A DNA stretch of 64,000 bases from Fagopyrum homotropicum (taxonomy: Eukaryota > Streptophyta > Magnoliopsida > Caryophyllales > Polygonaceae), in NCBI GenBank assembly GCA_033239125.1, contig BSWB01000008.1, positions 10,074,001 to 10,138,000 of the forward strand, in the 5' to 3' direction. Below, piece by piece: positions 1-11,388 of the stretch (positions are counted from its first letter, which is position 1; each line of letters opens with the position of its first letter). Made by a program: the position numbers and the translations under genes. Under the pieces are notes generated by a model, which made no database searches, was not told the origin of the DNA, and saw only the letters and a program-made list of their open reading frames with translations.

Positions 1-3000
1 TCAAAGTAGGGCAGGTCTCCTGCTTCTGTCGGATCTCATCCAACAGATCAGGAAGTAACTCCATGGTAGACAACTGACCATCCGTATCGGGAAACTGAAC
101 CTCTATCTCCAACCAAGCCAAGTCCCTCTGCAACTGTGGCTGTACTGTCAACCGGGCTATCGCCCTCTCTCTAGGCGTCTTCCGGCTCAAAGCATCAGCT
201 ACCACATTCGCCTTTCCGGGGTGGTAAAGGATCTCAAGGTCGAAGTCCTTGATCAACTCTAACCACCGCCTCTGGCGGTTATTCAACTCTCTCTGAGTGA
301 ATATGTACTTCAGACTCTTGTGGTCTGTAAAGATCTGACATGTCGCCCCATAGAGATAGTGACGCCAGATCTTAAGAGCATGGACTACTGCAGCCAACTC
401 TAGATCATGTGTGGGGTAGTTCTCCTCATACGTCTTCAGCTGTCGAGACGCATAGGCTATGACCTTACCCCTCTGCATCAAGACACACCCCAAGCCCAGC
501 TTGGATGCATCACTGTATACCACAAAGTCATCAATACCCTCAGGCTGTGCTAAAATCGGAGCGGACGTCAATCTCCTCTTCAGCTCCTCAAAACTCTGCT
601 GACACGGCTCAGACCAGACAAACCGAGTGGTCTTCCTCAGAAGACAAGTAAGTGGTCGGGCAATCAAAGAGAACCCTTCCACAAACCGGCGGTAGTAACC
701 TGCTAGACCCAAAAAGCTGCGAACCTCCTTAACATTCTTAGGAGGTTGCCAAGAAGATACTGACTCGATCTTCGCCGGATCGACCTTAATGCCCTCAGCA
801 GTCACCACGTGTCCTAAGAAAGCCACCTCTGACATCCAAAACTCACACTTGGATAGCTTAGCATACAGCTGGCTATCCTGTAGAATCTGCAGTACTGTCC
901 TCAAGTGTCCGGCATGCTCCTCCCGACTCCTAGAGTAGACTAGGATGTCGTCAATGAAGACCACTACAAACTGGTCTAAGAAGTCAATGAATATTCCATT
1001 CATCAACTCCATGAACACTGCTGGTGCATTAGTGAGCCCGAATGGCATCACTACGAACTCATAATGACCATACCTAGTCCGGAATGCCGTCTTAGGTATG
1101 TCCTGATCTCTCACCCTCAACTGGTGGTAACCTGACCTCAAGTCTATCCTTGAGAACACGGACGCTCCATGCAACTGGTCTAACAGATCATCTATGCGTG
1201 GCAGTGGATACTTGTTCTTGATGGTTACTTTGTTCAGCTCTCTGTAGTCTATGCACAGCCTCATCGATCCGTCCTTCTTCTTCACAAACAACACCGGCGC
1301 ACCCCAAGGAGACACACTGGGGCGTATAAAACCCTTCTCTGCCAGCTCCTCTAACTGCTTCTTCAGCTCAAGCAGCTCTATAGGTGCCATACGGTACGGG
1401 GCCTTCGAGATAGGTCTCGTGCCCGGCTCCAAGTCAATGCTGAAATCAACGCTCCTCTGTGGGGGTAGCCCTGGCAGGTCATCACTGAATACCTCTGCAA
1501 ACTCGCATGCAACAGGTATCTCCTCTATAGTCAGGCTCTTGCTTTCCTTCATGGCATAACACCAGAAGGCTTCGCAACCCTGGGCTATCAGTCTCGCTGC
1601 TCTCACTGCACTGATAACTGTACCTGACTTTCCGAGGTCCCAACCTCGGAATATTACCCTATGACCCTCCTCCGTGGCAACGGTCACTGTCCTCCTACCA
1701 ATGTCTAAGACTGCTCCGTGTTTCCTCATCCAGTCTATCCCTAAAATGACATCCTCATGAGCTAAGGGCATGACTAGAAAATTGACTAGCCAGTCTCGAT
1801 CTTCCATGCGAACAGGACATCCAAGGATCTCTCTAGTCCCTCTTACCTTACTCCCATCAGGTAAGCCTATCGTAAAAGGTATCCCCTCTACAGTAGCTAA
1901 GGACAACCTATCTACGCATGCATCAGATATGAAGGAGTGTGTAGCACCCGTATCAAATAAAACTCGTACAGGTAAGTCATGAATCTGGATCGTACCTGTG
2001 GCAGTAGGTGCATCTGGCTGATCAGCATCTCTCAACTCAAACACTCGTGCCTGAGCTCCTCTAGTATCAGTCACACTACCACGTCCTCTGCCCCGACCTG
2101 ATCCCTGCATAGAACTCTGTGGTGGTGTGTGTCCTGGAGCCCGGTAAGACTGCTGCTGACTAGGAGCTCTGTACTGCTGCTGCTGACTAGGAGCTTTGTA
2201 CTGCTGCTGCTGACTAGGAGCTCTGTACTGCTGCGATCTCTGTACACTCCCTGATAAGCCTGCAGGAGAAGAACCCTGCTGAGATGGAGCCTTGCCCTGA
2301 CGGCAGAAGGCAGCTCTATGTCCAATCTTACCACACTGGAAGAAAGTCACTGCTGGCTTCGTACAGTTTGATCGGATATGCCCATAGCTATTGCAGTTGT
2401 GGCACTGCAAGCCACCAGCTGAAGTCTGACCAGTAGATGTATGACCCTGTCGCCCCTGAGTCTGTCCCCGTCCAAAAGCAGCTACTCCTGAACTACCACT
2501 AGCATAACCTGTCCTCTGCCGCTTATCCGGCCTGTCTGACTGAGCAGCTCTCCTAGACACTGGTCTGTCTCTCTCATAAGCAGATGCTCTATCCTGATAG
2601 TCTGACAGAGTCTCACAGCGAAATCCTGCCAGATAGGAACGGGTACTCTCTCTCAATCTCCGAGAAAAGAGATAGGCATGCTGCTCCTCAGGAGGTGCAG
2701 CTGGTCTAAGCAGTGTCAGTTCCTTCTGGAACTTCTTGATGGCAGCAGCGATCGGGACGTCCTCAAATCCAGCCTCAATGAAGTCCTGAAATTTCTCTCT
2801 CCTCAACGAAACAGGGCAGTATCTGTCTCTAACAATGCTCCTCATCTGCTCCCAACTGGTGACTCGACTACGCATGGTCCGCCACCAGGAATGAGCATCT
2901 CCAGTAAAGCAAGTCTGCACCAAGTCTACCTGCCGATCCTCTGGGCAGCGTATTGCCTCTAACGCAGTCTCTACCTGCCCAATCCAGTGCTCTACCTCCA

Positions 3001-3559
3001 ATCCTATCTCTCCATTATATGAGGGGACCTTCTGAGAGTTGAAAGCCTTCAACCACTCATCTGGCCTTGGTGCTCTAGTCCCAGTAGGCGCTCTATCAGC
3101 CACAACTCTCCTCTCAGGTACAGCTGGCACCTGAGGCGCTTCCTGTGTCACCTGGACAGATCTAGTCGGTACTGGTGGTACCTGGGTAAGTCTCTCTGTC
3201 CTAGCAGCCTCCTCCCTACGCTCAACGTAGGCTCGGTACTCTCTGTACTCAGTCGCTCCAATGGAAACACGCCCTGACTCTGTCGAACGCGCTCTCTGTG
3301 CTTCAGACCTAGCAACGGTCTCATTCCTGACCTCAGGACCAACACTCTCAGCTACTTCCTCCACTCCAGCCTCTGGCATGATCACTGCTGGGGGACCCTC
3401 TCGTGGAGCTCGACCTCGACCTCGGGCTAGTGGGGGTCTACCTCCACGGCCGCGTCCTCTAACTGTAGGGGCCCTATCTCCCCTACCTGGTCCAGCTGGA
3501 GGGAGAGGTGGACGACCTCTGCCTCGACCAGTAGCTAGCGTAGCTCTAGTACGTGCCAT
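1..3559 (-). CDS. Ty3 chromovirus gag-protease-RT-RNase H polyprotein (Tekay/Del-like), 3' part outside window
   Basis: One minus-strand frame starts at the ATG at 3557-3559 and has no stop down to base 2, about 1186 codons, so it runs off the left edge; integrase and chromodomain, if present, lie outside. In order: Arg/Gly/Pro-rich N-terminus; retrotransposon gag domain about residues 165-330; CCHC knuckle at 386-399; a second knuckle at 406-419 whose first Cys is Phe; three Gln-rich repeats near 440-470; protease with DTGA at 536-539; RT about 735-915 with FIDD at 868-871; RNase H with YSDAS near 1015 and FTDHKSL near 1079. The primer site lies about 250 bases upstream. I saw no frameshift by hand translation, so the element may be recently active. 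Chromovirus of the Tekay/Del type is inferred from RT wording and the iMet primer site; the clade call is less sure than the Ty3 call. Confidence 0.85.
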   Translation of the reverse strand, partial: MARTRATLATGRGRGRPPLPPAGPGRGDRAPTVRGRGRGGRPPLARGRGRAPREGPPAVIMPEAGVEEVAESVGPEVRNETVARSEAQRARSTESGRVSIGATEYREYRAYVERREEAARTERLTQVPPVPTRSVQVTQEAPQVPAVPERRVVADRAPTGTRAPRPDEWLKAFNSQKVPSYNGEIGLEVEHWIGQVETALEAIRCPEDRQVDLVQTCFTGDAHSWWRTMRSRVTSWEQMRSIVRDRYCPVSLRREKFQDFIEAGFEDVPIAAAIKKFQKELTLLRPAAPPEEQHAYLFSRRLRESTRSYLAGFRCETLSDYQDRASAYERDRPVSRRAAQSDRPDKRQRTGYASGSSGVAAFGRGQTQGRQGHTSTGQTSAGGLQCHNCNSYGHIRSNCTKPAVTFFQCGKIGHRAAFCRQGKAPSQQGSSPAGLSGSVQRSQQYRAPSQQQQYKAPSQQQQYRAPSQQQSYRAPGHTPPQSSMQGSGRGRGRGSVTDTRGAQARVFELRDADQPDAPTATGTIQIHDLPVRVLFDTGATHSFISDACVDRLSLATVEGIPFTIGLPDGSKVRGTREILGCPVRMEDRDWLVNFLVMPLAHEDVILGIDWMRKHGAVLDIGRRTVTVATEEGHRVIFRGWDLGKSGTVISAVRAARLIAQGCEAFWCYAMKESKSLTIEEIPVACEFAEVFSDDLPGLPPQRSVDFSIDLEPGTRPISKAPYRMAPIELLELKKQLEELAEKGFIRPSVSPWGAPVLFVKKKDGSMRLCIDYRELNKVTIKNKYPLPRIDDLLDQLHGASVFSRIDLRSGYHQLRVRDQDIPKTAFRTRYGHYEFVVMPFGLTNAPAVFMELMNGIFIDFLDQFVVVFIDDILVYSRSREEHAGHLRTVLQILQDSQLYAKLSKCEFWMSEVAFLGHVVTAEGIKVDPAKIESVSSWQPPKNVKEVRSFLGLAGYYRRFVEGFSLIARPLTCLLRKTTRFVWSEPCQQSFEELKRRLTSAPILAQPEGIDDFVVYSDASKLGLGCVLMQRGKVIAYASRQLKTYEENYPTHDLELAAVVHALKIWRHYLYGATCQIFTDHKSLKYIFTQRELNNRQRRWLELIKDFDLEILYHPGKANVVADALSRKTPRERAIARLTVQPQLQRDLAWLEIEVQFPDTDGQLSTMELLPDLLDEIRQKQETCPTL

Positions 3560-3808
3560 CTGTGCAAGAATAAAAACTATAATTACTACTAGCTGAAAGT
3601 CCAAAAGTCTAACTACAGTAACCTAAAGTCCAACTAAGCATACTGAGATCCGCGGTAGTAGTGGTGGTCAGCCGTACTTTTCTATTCCCAACCAGACTAT
3701 GCATGCATTTAAAACCAAAAATTTTCTTTTTAAAACTCAGATCCCTTTTCGGGTTCTGCTTAAAACTTATTCGGTCTTTCAGAAGATTTCAAGTGCCATT
3801 GTTGCCAA
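3560..3808 (-). other. Untranslated leader of the chromovirus
   Basis: Roughly 250 bases between the primer binding site and the gag ATG. There is no ORF and no recognised motif. Its position fits a retrotransposon leader, where packaging signals normally lie. Confidence 0.5.
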
Positions 3809-3826
3809 CCTAGAGCTCTGATACCA
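3809..3826 (-). other. Primer binding site, initiator Met tRNA
   Basis: The minus strand reads TGGTATCAGAGC, the standard plant tRNA-iMet primer complement, three bases inside the end of the LTR. It fixes the direction of the element and the LTR boundary at 3830. Confidence 0.85.
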
Positions 3827-3829
3827 TGT

Positions 3830-4953
3830 TGTAACACCCCGAATTCTCGGAACTCGGAGTATTACTAGTTAGGACCTCACAATGGGTCCCGACCTCAGTT
3901 TGACAACAACATTACTAGGACCTTGCAACAAGACACAAATAAAGAAACCGAAATTCATAAAAACCCTGTTTTTAGAGTAATGAATGCAACACTGTCTAGC
4001 AGCCTACAGTACTTAAACAAGAGAAAAGAACAACTGTCTTAACCAAAAGAAAGGAAAGACAAAACAACCCCAACCCCACTCTAAGGAGTACGGAGACCCG
4101 GCTGACCACTACTTCCGGATCACTCAGCTGCTGATCTAACCTGTGGTAAATCTAAAACAATAACAACAAGAACCGTTCGCTAGTTATCTAAATATTAGCA
4201 GAATAAATAGCAGCACAAACACACTCAGATAAACATAAACACTCAGCATGCTTTCAAACAAGTCCGTTTTATTATCTTGCTTTAAATTACTCATTCACTC
4301 TAATGATACTTATTTTGTGACACAAGGGATTCCCAAACCTCGCCTCCGCCCCCGTGTAACCATCAGGAATGGATCCGATGCACCTCACCTTGTACCTGTA
4401 TGGTCTGGGTATAGAGAACCTCCCAGTCTCCTGTCAGAGCTGGGCAGTGATGTCACGGCCCGTTATACATACACTTGGGCCTTACGTAAATAATAACAGT
4501 CGTCCTAGCAAGTTATTACTATTAAATCAAGCAATAGCACACACCACTACTATCACTCAACTAACACTCAGAAACTGGCTAAGTAAGTCGCAAGGACTTA
4601 CCTGAGTCAAAACACTCTAACACTCCTCAGATAGTCCGTACTCGTGGTAACTCAAGTGCCTGTCAATGAAGGCATGTGTATCAAAATCACCTTCCGATGT
4701 CCAACCTCATGCTAAGGAATTACGGAACAAGTTCTTACGGTAGAAGACCATTTTACCCTCAGCCTAAGGCTTCTCAACTTTATTCTTAAACTTTCTTATC
4801 GACTCACTTATTTAATTGTGTAATTATTCGGTACTTGTATGTACATCTACATATTTAATTTCTCATCTTGTACGGATTTAGGTACACTTACGTCCTGAGT
4901 ATATATATATATATATATTCTTATGTTTACGTATATAACCCTGAAATCTCAAC

Positions 4954-4993
<40 letters not shown>

Positions 4994-5176
4994 TTATATA
5001 ACTTCGTAAATCCCAACTCGTATTTATGTGTAGATACTCGCATTTTTATATATTCTATATATTATGTTTATAAGTATACTCTTGTATAAAGATTATATAC
5101 CCATTAAATTCCAAGTTTCTATAAACGTTAATAGACTTTAGAACATTTATGTGTACCCGTTTATTTCATATTAAAA

Positions 5177-5246
<70 letters not shown>

Positions 5247-6416
5247 CCTATATCCGTGTATGTATCTACTCGGCATATTAATATGCCTACACTCGGCACA
5301 CAAATTCCTATCCAAACACATGCTTTCAAACTTTCTTACTAACCTGTATAGATTTTTACGTATAGTCACACAAATGAACTCTACACACTACACTCACAAC
5401 TCGTAACTATATATCGATATATACAAAAAGGGAAGCTGCTGCAGAGTAAAGACGAAGTGGAGCAGCCAACTTACCGGAGCTGCAGTCCGGCTGGAAGGTT
5501 CTAGGCGGCACCGAGCTGCAGTCCAAGGCGAAGGGTTGAAGCTCGTCACACGTCGGCACAGGCAAAAGGTCCAGCGGAAGGTCCGGCTGGTTCACGGCGC
5601 GGTTCACTGCATAGACGGCGGTTCAGAGGCCGAAGGTACAGAAGGTAACGAGAGAGGGAGGGATGGCGCAAGGCTTACCTATTCGCTGAGGCGGACAGCA
5701 GGGGTGCGCAGGTTCGGCGGCAGCAGCGGCGATCCAGTGGCGCGCCTGGTTGCACAGCACGGTGACGGCGCTCCAGTGGAAGGCGGAAGAGGTGCGGCGG
5801 CGTCTCTTTCGTACCTACGGAGTCCCTGCGGTGGGTGAGATCCGGCACAGCGAAGGAGCGGAAGGGGGAGGAGAGACAGTAGACTTACCGGAGCCCCTGC
5901 GGAGGTCGGCGGACGGCGCAAGGCGCGGTGACGGTGGTGGCAGGAGGGTCTGGCGGCCACTGCAGTTGTGGTTTCCGACTGTTCGTGCGAGACGGAAGCG
6001 GCAGGTGCAGAGGTGCGTAAATCAGGAGGTTAGGAGGATTAGGTTAAGTGTAAATTAGGGTTAGGAATTGATTAAGAGGTGGGCTGCTGATTGGGCCTCG
6101 CAGTGGCCCACATCCGACCCGCTTTCATATTAGCACGGAAAAGGGATTCGTTACTCGCTCGGATTCTAGTTAGGTACGGAAAAATTATATAATACGGAAT
6201 TGTTTCTGTATTATTTTTATTATTATTATTATATTTTTTTAAGGTGTGTACTTTATTTCCGGTCATAAGTGTTATCATTTTATGTGATTTAAGGTCACAT
6301 AAAATGATAACATTTAACTCGCTTTATTTTGTTTATTTATTTATTTAATTATGATTGTCGTATCGGAATTTGGTAAATTTCCATTCGTCGGAAACTTAAA
6401 ATTTTCGGTTATTACA
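3830..6416 (-). mobile_element. 5' LTR of the chromovirus (LTR A, 2587 bp)
   Basis: On the minus strand it runs from TGTAATAACCG at 6416 to GGGGTGTTACA at 3830, so it begins TG and ends CA with a short terminal inverted repeat, and it abuts the primer site. It contains AT dinucleotide runs (4903-4916, about 4960-4989, about 5178-5236) and a CG-rich stretch at 5430-6060 where the short ORFs in several frames look like chance. The partner 3' LTR lies beyond the left edge, so age and target duplication cannot be read here. Confidence 0.7.
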
Positions 6417-7210
6417 CTACCATCCTTATATTGGGTGTTTGCATGAGTGGTGTGTGTTACATGTTTGCTATGATAGCATGAGATATCGTTTATACTGACC
6501 TATGTTTTATTGATTGTCCCGTTGCGTGGCTGTGATAACCTTTCCCTTTCATCCTGCCATGGAGTCTGGGAGGTTCTCTGACGTCAGGCCATACTGGTTT
6601 ACAGGAAGGGCGCAATCCACTCCCACAGAGTACACGGATTGTGTGACCGATACTCGTACAGCTGGACATAGCACTCAGAGGCGGGGATGATACGGTCCTC
6701 GTGTCACATAGTTTCATCTATCTATATATACACGGCTTGAGTGAATGACTATTATATAAAGATAATAAATGGGTAAATGTGTGATAGCATGCTGATGTGT
6801 TTATCTTTCATGATTGTGCTTGTGCTTATGCATTACCTTATATATGTATGGTTAGCTAACGGTTTCATACCGTGTTGTAGATGTTTTCAAGTTAGACGCT
6901 GCTGAGTGATCTGGCAGGGTGACAGGCCGAGGACTCTCGTACATTAGGTGGTTGGTTTGGGATGTCTTGTTTTCCCTCCTACGTGAGGATGATGTCTTGT
7001 TTCCCCTCCTGTGTGAGGATGTTTTTTATACTCGGTTACGTTGTCTTTACCTTTGAGTTGTATTGTTTATACAATTTTATGTATTTGTTTTATATATGTC
7101 AGTGTCATGTTGTAAGGTCCAGTGAACTTGTTGTCAGGCTAGGGTCAAGATCCACTGTGAGATCCTAGCCCAATGTGACACTCCGAGTCCCGCGGATTCG
7201 GGGTGTTACA
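6417..7210 (+). mobile_element. Fragment of a related LTR in opposite orientation (LTR B)
   Basis: It ends GGGGTGTTACA at 7210. Read backwards from there it matches LTR A and LTR C in their terminal several hundred bases, including the shared GAGAACCTCCCAG word (complement at 6566-6579; LTR A at 4414-4426). It stops where LTR A begins, so the simplest reading is that the chromovirus inserted into this older LTR, whose remainder lies left of the window. Confidence 0.6.
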
Positions 7211-7406
7211 CAAATGTTATATTTGTTGTATGAATTTTCTTCTCATTTCTGGTATCATACATGATATGTTTTTGACATTGAGCATTATTATTGATGAACA
7301 ATAATTATGGTATTAGCTTTTTTTGGGTATGAAAACATGTTATGTGTTTGCTATGATTTTTCTGGTATTGTATATAACTTCATTTGTACGTGAAAATGTT
7401 GTGTAG
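7211..7406 (+). other. Intron of the MULE transposase gene
   Basis: AT-rich sequence ending in a good acceptor, TTGTGTAG, directly before transposase coding sequence. It contains CTGGTAT words of the kind that fill the other noncoding DNA of this MULE. Confidence 0.5.
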
Positions 7407-7764
7407 GAGAAGGAAGTAGTTGCGGAGTTGTTGGATGAGATTGAATTTGTTGCATGGTCCCAAGCTTTTTGCCCCACCAAACGTTACAACATTATGACAA
7501 GCAACAATGCATAATGTATTAATAGTGTACTTTGTGATGGAAGGGATTATTCGGTGCTTGTCCTCATTGATGTTATCAAGCAGTTGGTGGGTATATGGTT
7601 GTTGCATCATGTACAGAATTGACAACACCAAATGTCGATGCTCTAATACAAGCTAAATATGGGGAGGCGACAAAGTATGAATGCTACGTGCTTGATGAAA
7701 AAAGGCTATTGTGAGGTACAATGGAACCAGGAAAGGAAGTTGTTTGTTTAGTGGATAGGATTTG
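7407..7764 (+). pseudogene. MULE mudrA-type transposase, C-terminal exon, part 1
   Basis: Translation after the splice acceptor gives KRYNIMTSN followed by SVL, a signature of MuDR transposases upstream of the SWIM finger. In-frame stops occur (TAA after MTSNNA, TGA further on), so it is dead. The exon is cut at 7764 by the element 1 insertion; ATTTG at 7760-7764 is the left target duplication and the coding sequence resumes after the second copy at 15606. The transposase start lies left of the nested LTRs and is not in the window. Confidence 0.7.
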
Positions 7765-8451
7765 TGTTCGCCACTTAGCGTGCGTGCAAATCTCTCAAAC
7801 ACAATCTTCGCCAAATGCGAAATTAGGGCAATTCCAAGTGTAAGCGTAAGATGCGTCTATGCGTAAGCGAAGGTGACGGAATCTCTCCTCGTCCGTCCTT
7901 TTATAGTGTAAGATAAAATATCGGCCCGGCCCAATTGCGTAGGAGATCGTGGCTTAAAGTGTGGCGAAAAAGATCGCCAAGATCACGGTCGTGGAAGGGT
8001 TCCACGGCCGTAATTTAGAGCGTGGAAATCATCACGGTTTGACACAACTCCTCCACGGCCGTAGAAGTTGCTGAAATAAACCACGCTTCCCTTGCCATGG
8101 TTCCACGGCCGTGGACTAGAACGTGGAATGTAGTACGGCCGTATTTTAGAGCGTGGTTTAGGGCTAGAACGTGATTCTTCCTTAGTCTCGTGCATTCTTC
8201 AAGTTGGTACTTCCTTAGCTCCTAGGAATGTCCTCAATTCATGGACATGCTCAATCAACTCCATCCTTGCTCAATTCCGTTCGGAAATAGCTCTTAATTG
8301 GCTATAATCAACATAAAGCTTGTGTAGATCTCTATATCGACATTATAGACAAACTAGCTCACAAATGTATCAATGCTTAATCAATGGCTATCAATATAGA
8401 TGAAATACACTTAGAAAACGTGCCTAAAATATCACAATATTTCATGCTAAC
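7765..8451 (-). repeat. 3' LTR of element 1 (687 bp)
   Basis: Near-copy of 14949-15605. It contains several CG-rich palindromic words built on CCACGGCCGTGG and ACGGCCGT between about 7980 and 8160, including one 30-base unit absent from the other LTR. Confidence 0.9.
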
Positions 8452-9828
8452 AAATAACCCCATAATTGCCACTTGCTTGTCCCTAAGGAAGGTCTTTCAA
8501 AAGCTTTAAAACACAAGTTAGGATGAAATATGTGTACCTTCTCAAAGCAAAACTTCTTTTTGGATGAATGTGCCTTCTAATCAATATATCATTCTCAAAC
8601 CTTGCTTCATTCGTTTATAAGACTTTCATACACTTAATCAAAGAGTAAAGAGTAAAGAAAGTTCATGAATTAATCAAACTTCCATGTAAACATCATAACC
8701 TTCAAACATTATCAAAATCAATCATAAGAAACTTCAATTTAGATCACCAAGTCATATAACATTCTTTTGATCTTAAGGACTTTCAAAGAAAAAGGGTCTA
8801 GAATGTGGAAAGGGAAGGAAACTTTAAGGAATGTGGTGCATGAATTCGGGAAAGTGGATAACTACTCTCTTCTTCTTCTCTTGTGGTTTCCGCAGCACTT
8901 TCAACTTAGAGCTTCGCTCTCTTCTTTTCATTTTTCGACTTTACTTTTGGAGTTATGGATAGAGGTGCACAAAAACCGAAGCCTAGGAAATTGGCGTTTC
9001 TCAATTTTTATGAGATGCCTCAAACCCTTAGCGCACATACCATAATCCGCTAGGAATATCGCTCAATCCGACTTTGGCAAGACACAAACACCCGGCTATG
9101 TGAATGGTGCCGAGTTACTCATCATCATGATTGACTTCCCCAAACCTACAATTTCTTTCTATTCCTTTGAATGCAAAATATTGCTTTCATGGCCCTCCCA
9201 CATCATACATGCCTTTTTCATTCAACTCCTCCAAATTCCCGGATAGGTAAAGGAGGTCAATATTTCAATGAGGGGCTAAATGATCAAAGAAAGAAGAAAG
9301 AAAAATCGAATTGCCTTAATCATCTCAAAAGGAAGTATAAGAACCTATAGTATGATTTCAACCTTAATCTCTCAACATGATTTAAGTAACATTCATCACA
9401 TTATGAAACTTGCAAAAGAGGTATAATCAACTCATTCAATTTCTTTTCAATTCATTATTCGTTTAAGCATGTAATTGTCATCAAACTCAATTCACAAGTA
9501 GTGATTATCATAGAAGTCCTCTCTATTCTTAGAAGCACAAAATTTTCAAAATTTTTCAATTTTTATGGGTTTTTCAAACTCTTTTTCATGCAATGCAATA
9601 ATGAAACGTGCAACAATATAATGAACATGCAAGATAGTCTCAATAGAAGCAATCAAAGTGAGTAAGAGTTATTACAAACTTTTAGTCACACCCCACCCCA
9701 TACTTGGAACAAACATTGTCCCTAATGTTCAAATAAAAGAAAAAGAAGAAAAGAAAGAAAGAAAAAGAAAGAAAAAAGAAACTCACAAAATGGCGGTGGA
9801 GCGGCTAAACTGTTGGTCATCATCATCG
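8452..9828 (-). other. 3' noncoding region of element 1 with conserved block and hairpin
   Basis: No credible ORF. It holds the polypurine-side sequence next to the LTR (8452-8490), a short hairpin at 8908-8920 (stem AGAGC), and a block at about 8950-9262 that is strikingly similar to 25200-25520 of element 2 and 63690-63990 of element 3, although the LTRs of the three families differ. Stops in all frames of the block argue against a protein. Confidence 0.7.
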
Positions 9829-11388
9829 TCACTGCGGTGGAGACGGGAATGGAGAGAAGCTAGGATCATAGTACCGCCCGAACTGCTGGCGGTAGACATC
9901 CCTCATCATATGGTCGAGGTCATCCATGCGTCCATCTCTCGCGTCAGCTCGGATCTCCAATGCTCCCACTCTATCAGAAAGGCTAGTAGCCCACTCTGGC
10001 ATCTGCTCATACCAACCTCGAGCCTGGCTGTACCACCCTGGTGCATCTGACGGTGCTGGTGCTGGTGGTGCTTGTGCAGACCATGGTGGTGGAGCTCCAT
10101 ACCACGCAGGAGGGGTCTCCATCCAAGTGGGTCTCTCGCTCACGCTGGTGCGGCGAGAAGATGAACCTGAAGCTCTGGCGGGACGTGGAGAACGTCTAGG
10201 CATATCAGAAGCTATATCCGGCTAATCCGGAAATGTGCCAAAATCTTGCTCGGCTCCTCCTCCTCCTCCCTCATACTGATCCCTCATCTCCTCCTCAACT
10301 ACAGGCGGTGGTGGAACATATGGAGGGGCTGCAATCCTGTTCGCATGCATGGCAGCGAACGTCTCCTTCCAATTATGGCGTCCAGCCATAATGGAATACT
10401 TTGGGAGCCACTCAATGCCCCTCCCCGTCCTGCTCTCCCATGGCATAGCTGCATAAGGTGGACCTCTATGGGTGGGAAAGATGAGACCTCTAGTCATGAA
10501 GGCCTGGAGTCCTAGGGGTACAACAGGGATACGTGTACATGCAGAAAAATCTACCCCTAACATCCTAGCAAGGTGGGTGACTATCCCACCATATCCAATG
10601 TTGACAGCCCTCTTGTTCTTTAGCTTGCTCATGGTAGCAGCTAAGAGGGTGGTGCAGTCAGCAGGCCGTCCATACAGCATGGAGTACAGAAGGAAGAGCT
10701 CATCCGTCTTGATCTTCTGAGGTGTCTCCGTCCTAGGGAAGAGACACTCAGAAAGAACCCGGTGAGCAATCTTCAAGGCTAAGTGATACATCAACTTAGC
10801 CTTGGTATCAGCTGGTTGCCAGCGGTCCTCGCTGGCGTAAATCATGGCTACCTCCTCCAAGAAATCCTTGGCGTAAACGCCGCTGGGGAAACGACCATTG
10901 AAGGTCTCTTGGAACCCAAAGAAGGTTCCAAACTCCCGGATGGAGAAATCATAGTTTTTTTCCATCAGACGGAAAGAAATTGTCCTATCCACATGGCTAT
11001 GCTCAAAAGACGTCACAACCTCTCTAGTAATCTCCTCATAAGCATCCTCTCGGATAGCCGAGAAGACGATAAGACCGGCTCTATCCAAGAGCCAAGTAAA
11101 GTCATCTACGATATGTAGAGGAGCTAAATCCTCCAACAATAGGTACCTAGGTCCTATAACAGCCCTCTTGTGGATCCTCTCTAATGCATCGAGATGATCC
11201 TCGTGAATGGTGGGTACCTTAGGGCTAGGAGGTGAAGGTGATAAAGGTGATGATGGAGGTGAAGGAGAGGAAGGTGGTGGTGCTCTAGAGGATGAAGAGG
11301 AAGAGGGATTACCCTTCCTCTTTTTGTTCTTATCCTTCTCCTTATTCTTATCCTTATTTCTCCCAGAAACTCTCCTCACAAAATCCAT
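9829..11388 (-). pseudogene. Athila env-position ORF (ATHILA ORF-1-like), broken by one TAG
   Basis: The ATG at 11386-11388 opens a 388-codon frame ending in TAG at 10222-10224. The same frame continues without a gap to 9829, about 520 codons in all. The N-terminus is Lys/Ser/Pro-rich; residues about 60-330 align by eye with the element 2 ORF at 23122-24507 (shared TETPQKI, GLQ, PYAAMPWE against PYVAMPWE). It lies between integrase and the 3' LTR, the env-like slot of the Athila lineage, but I see no signal peptide or membrane segment, and its function is unknown. The premature TAG would remove the Pro-rich C-terminal 130 residues. Confidence 0.65.

Noticed and set aside
2071..2334. Minus ORF with repeated TELLVSSSS
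   Set aside because: Out-of-frame reading of the Gln-rich repeats of the chromovirus gag.
4868..5406. ORFs of about 70-85 codons with long Tyr/Ile runs
   Set aside because: They translate TA microsatellites in LTR A; no protein content.
5407..6058. Overlapping CG-rich ORFs on both strands
   Set aside because: CG-rich part of LTR A gives chance ORFs in several frames; no recognisable domain and no codon preference.
9926..10720. Plus-strand ORFs over the env-position ORF of element 1
   Set aside because: Shadows of the minus-strand frame, which has the homologue in element 2.
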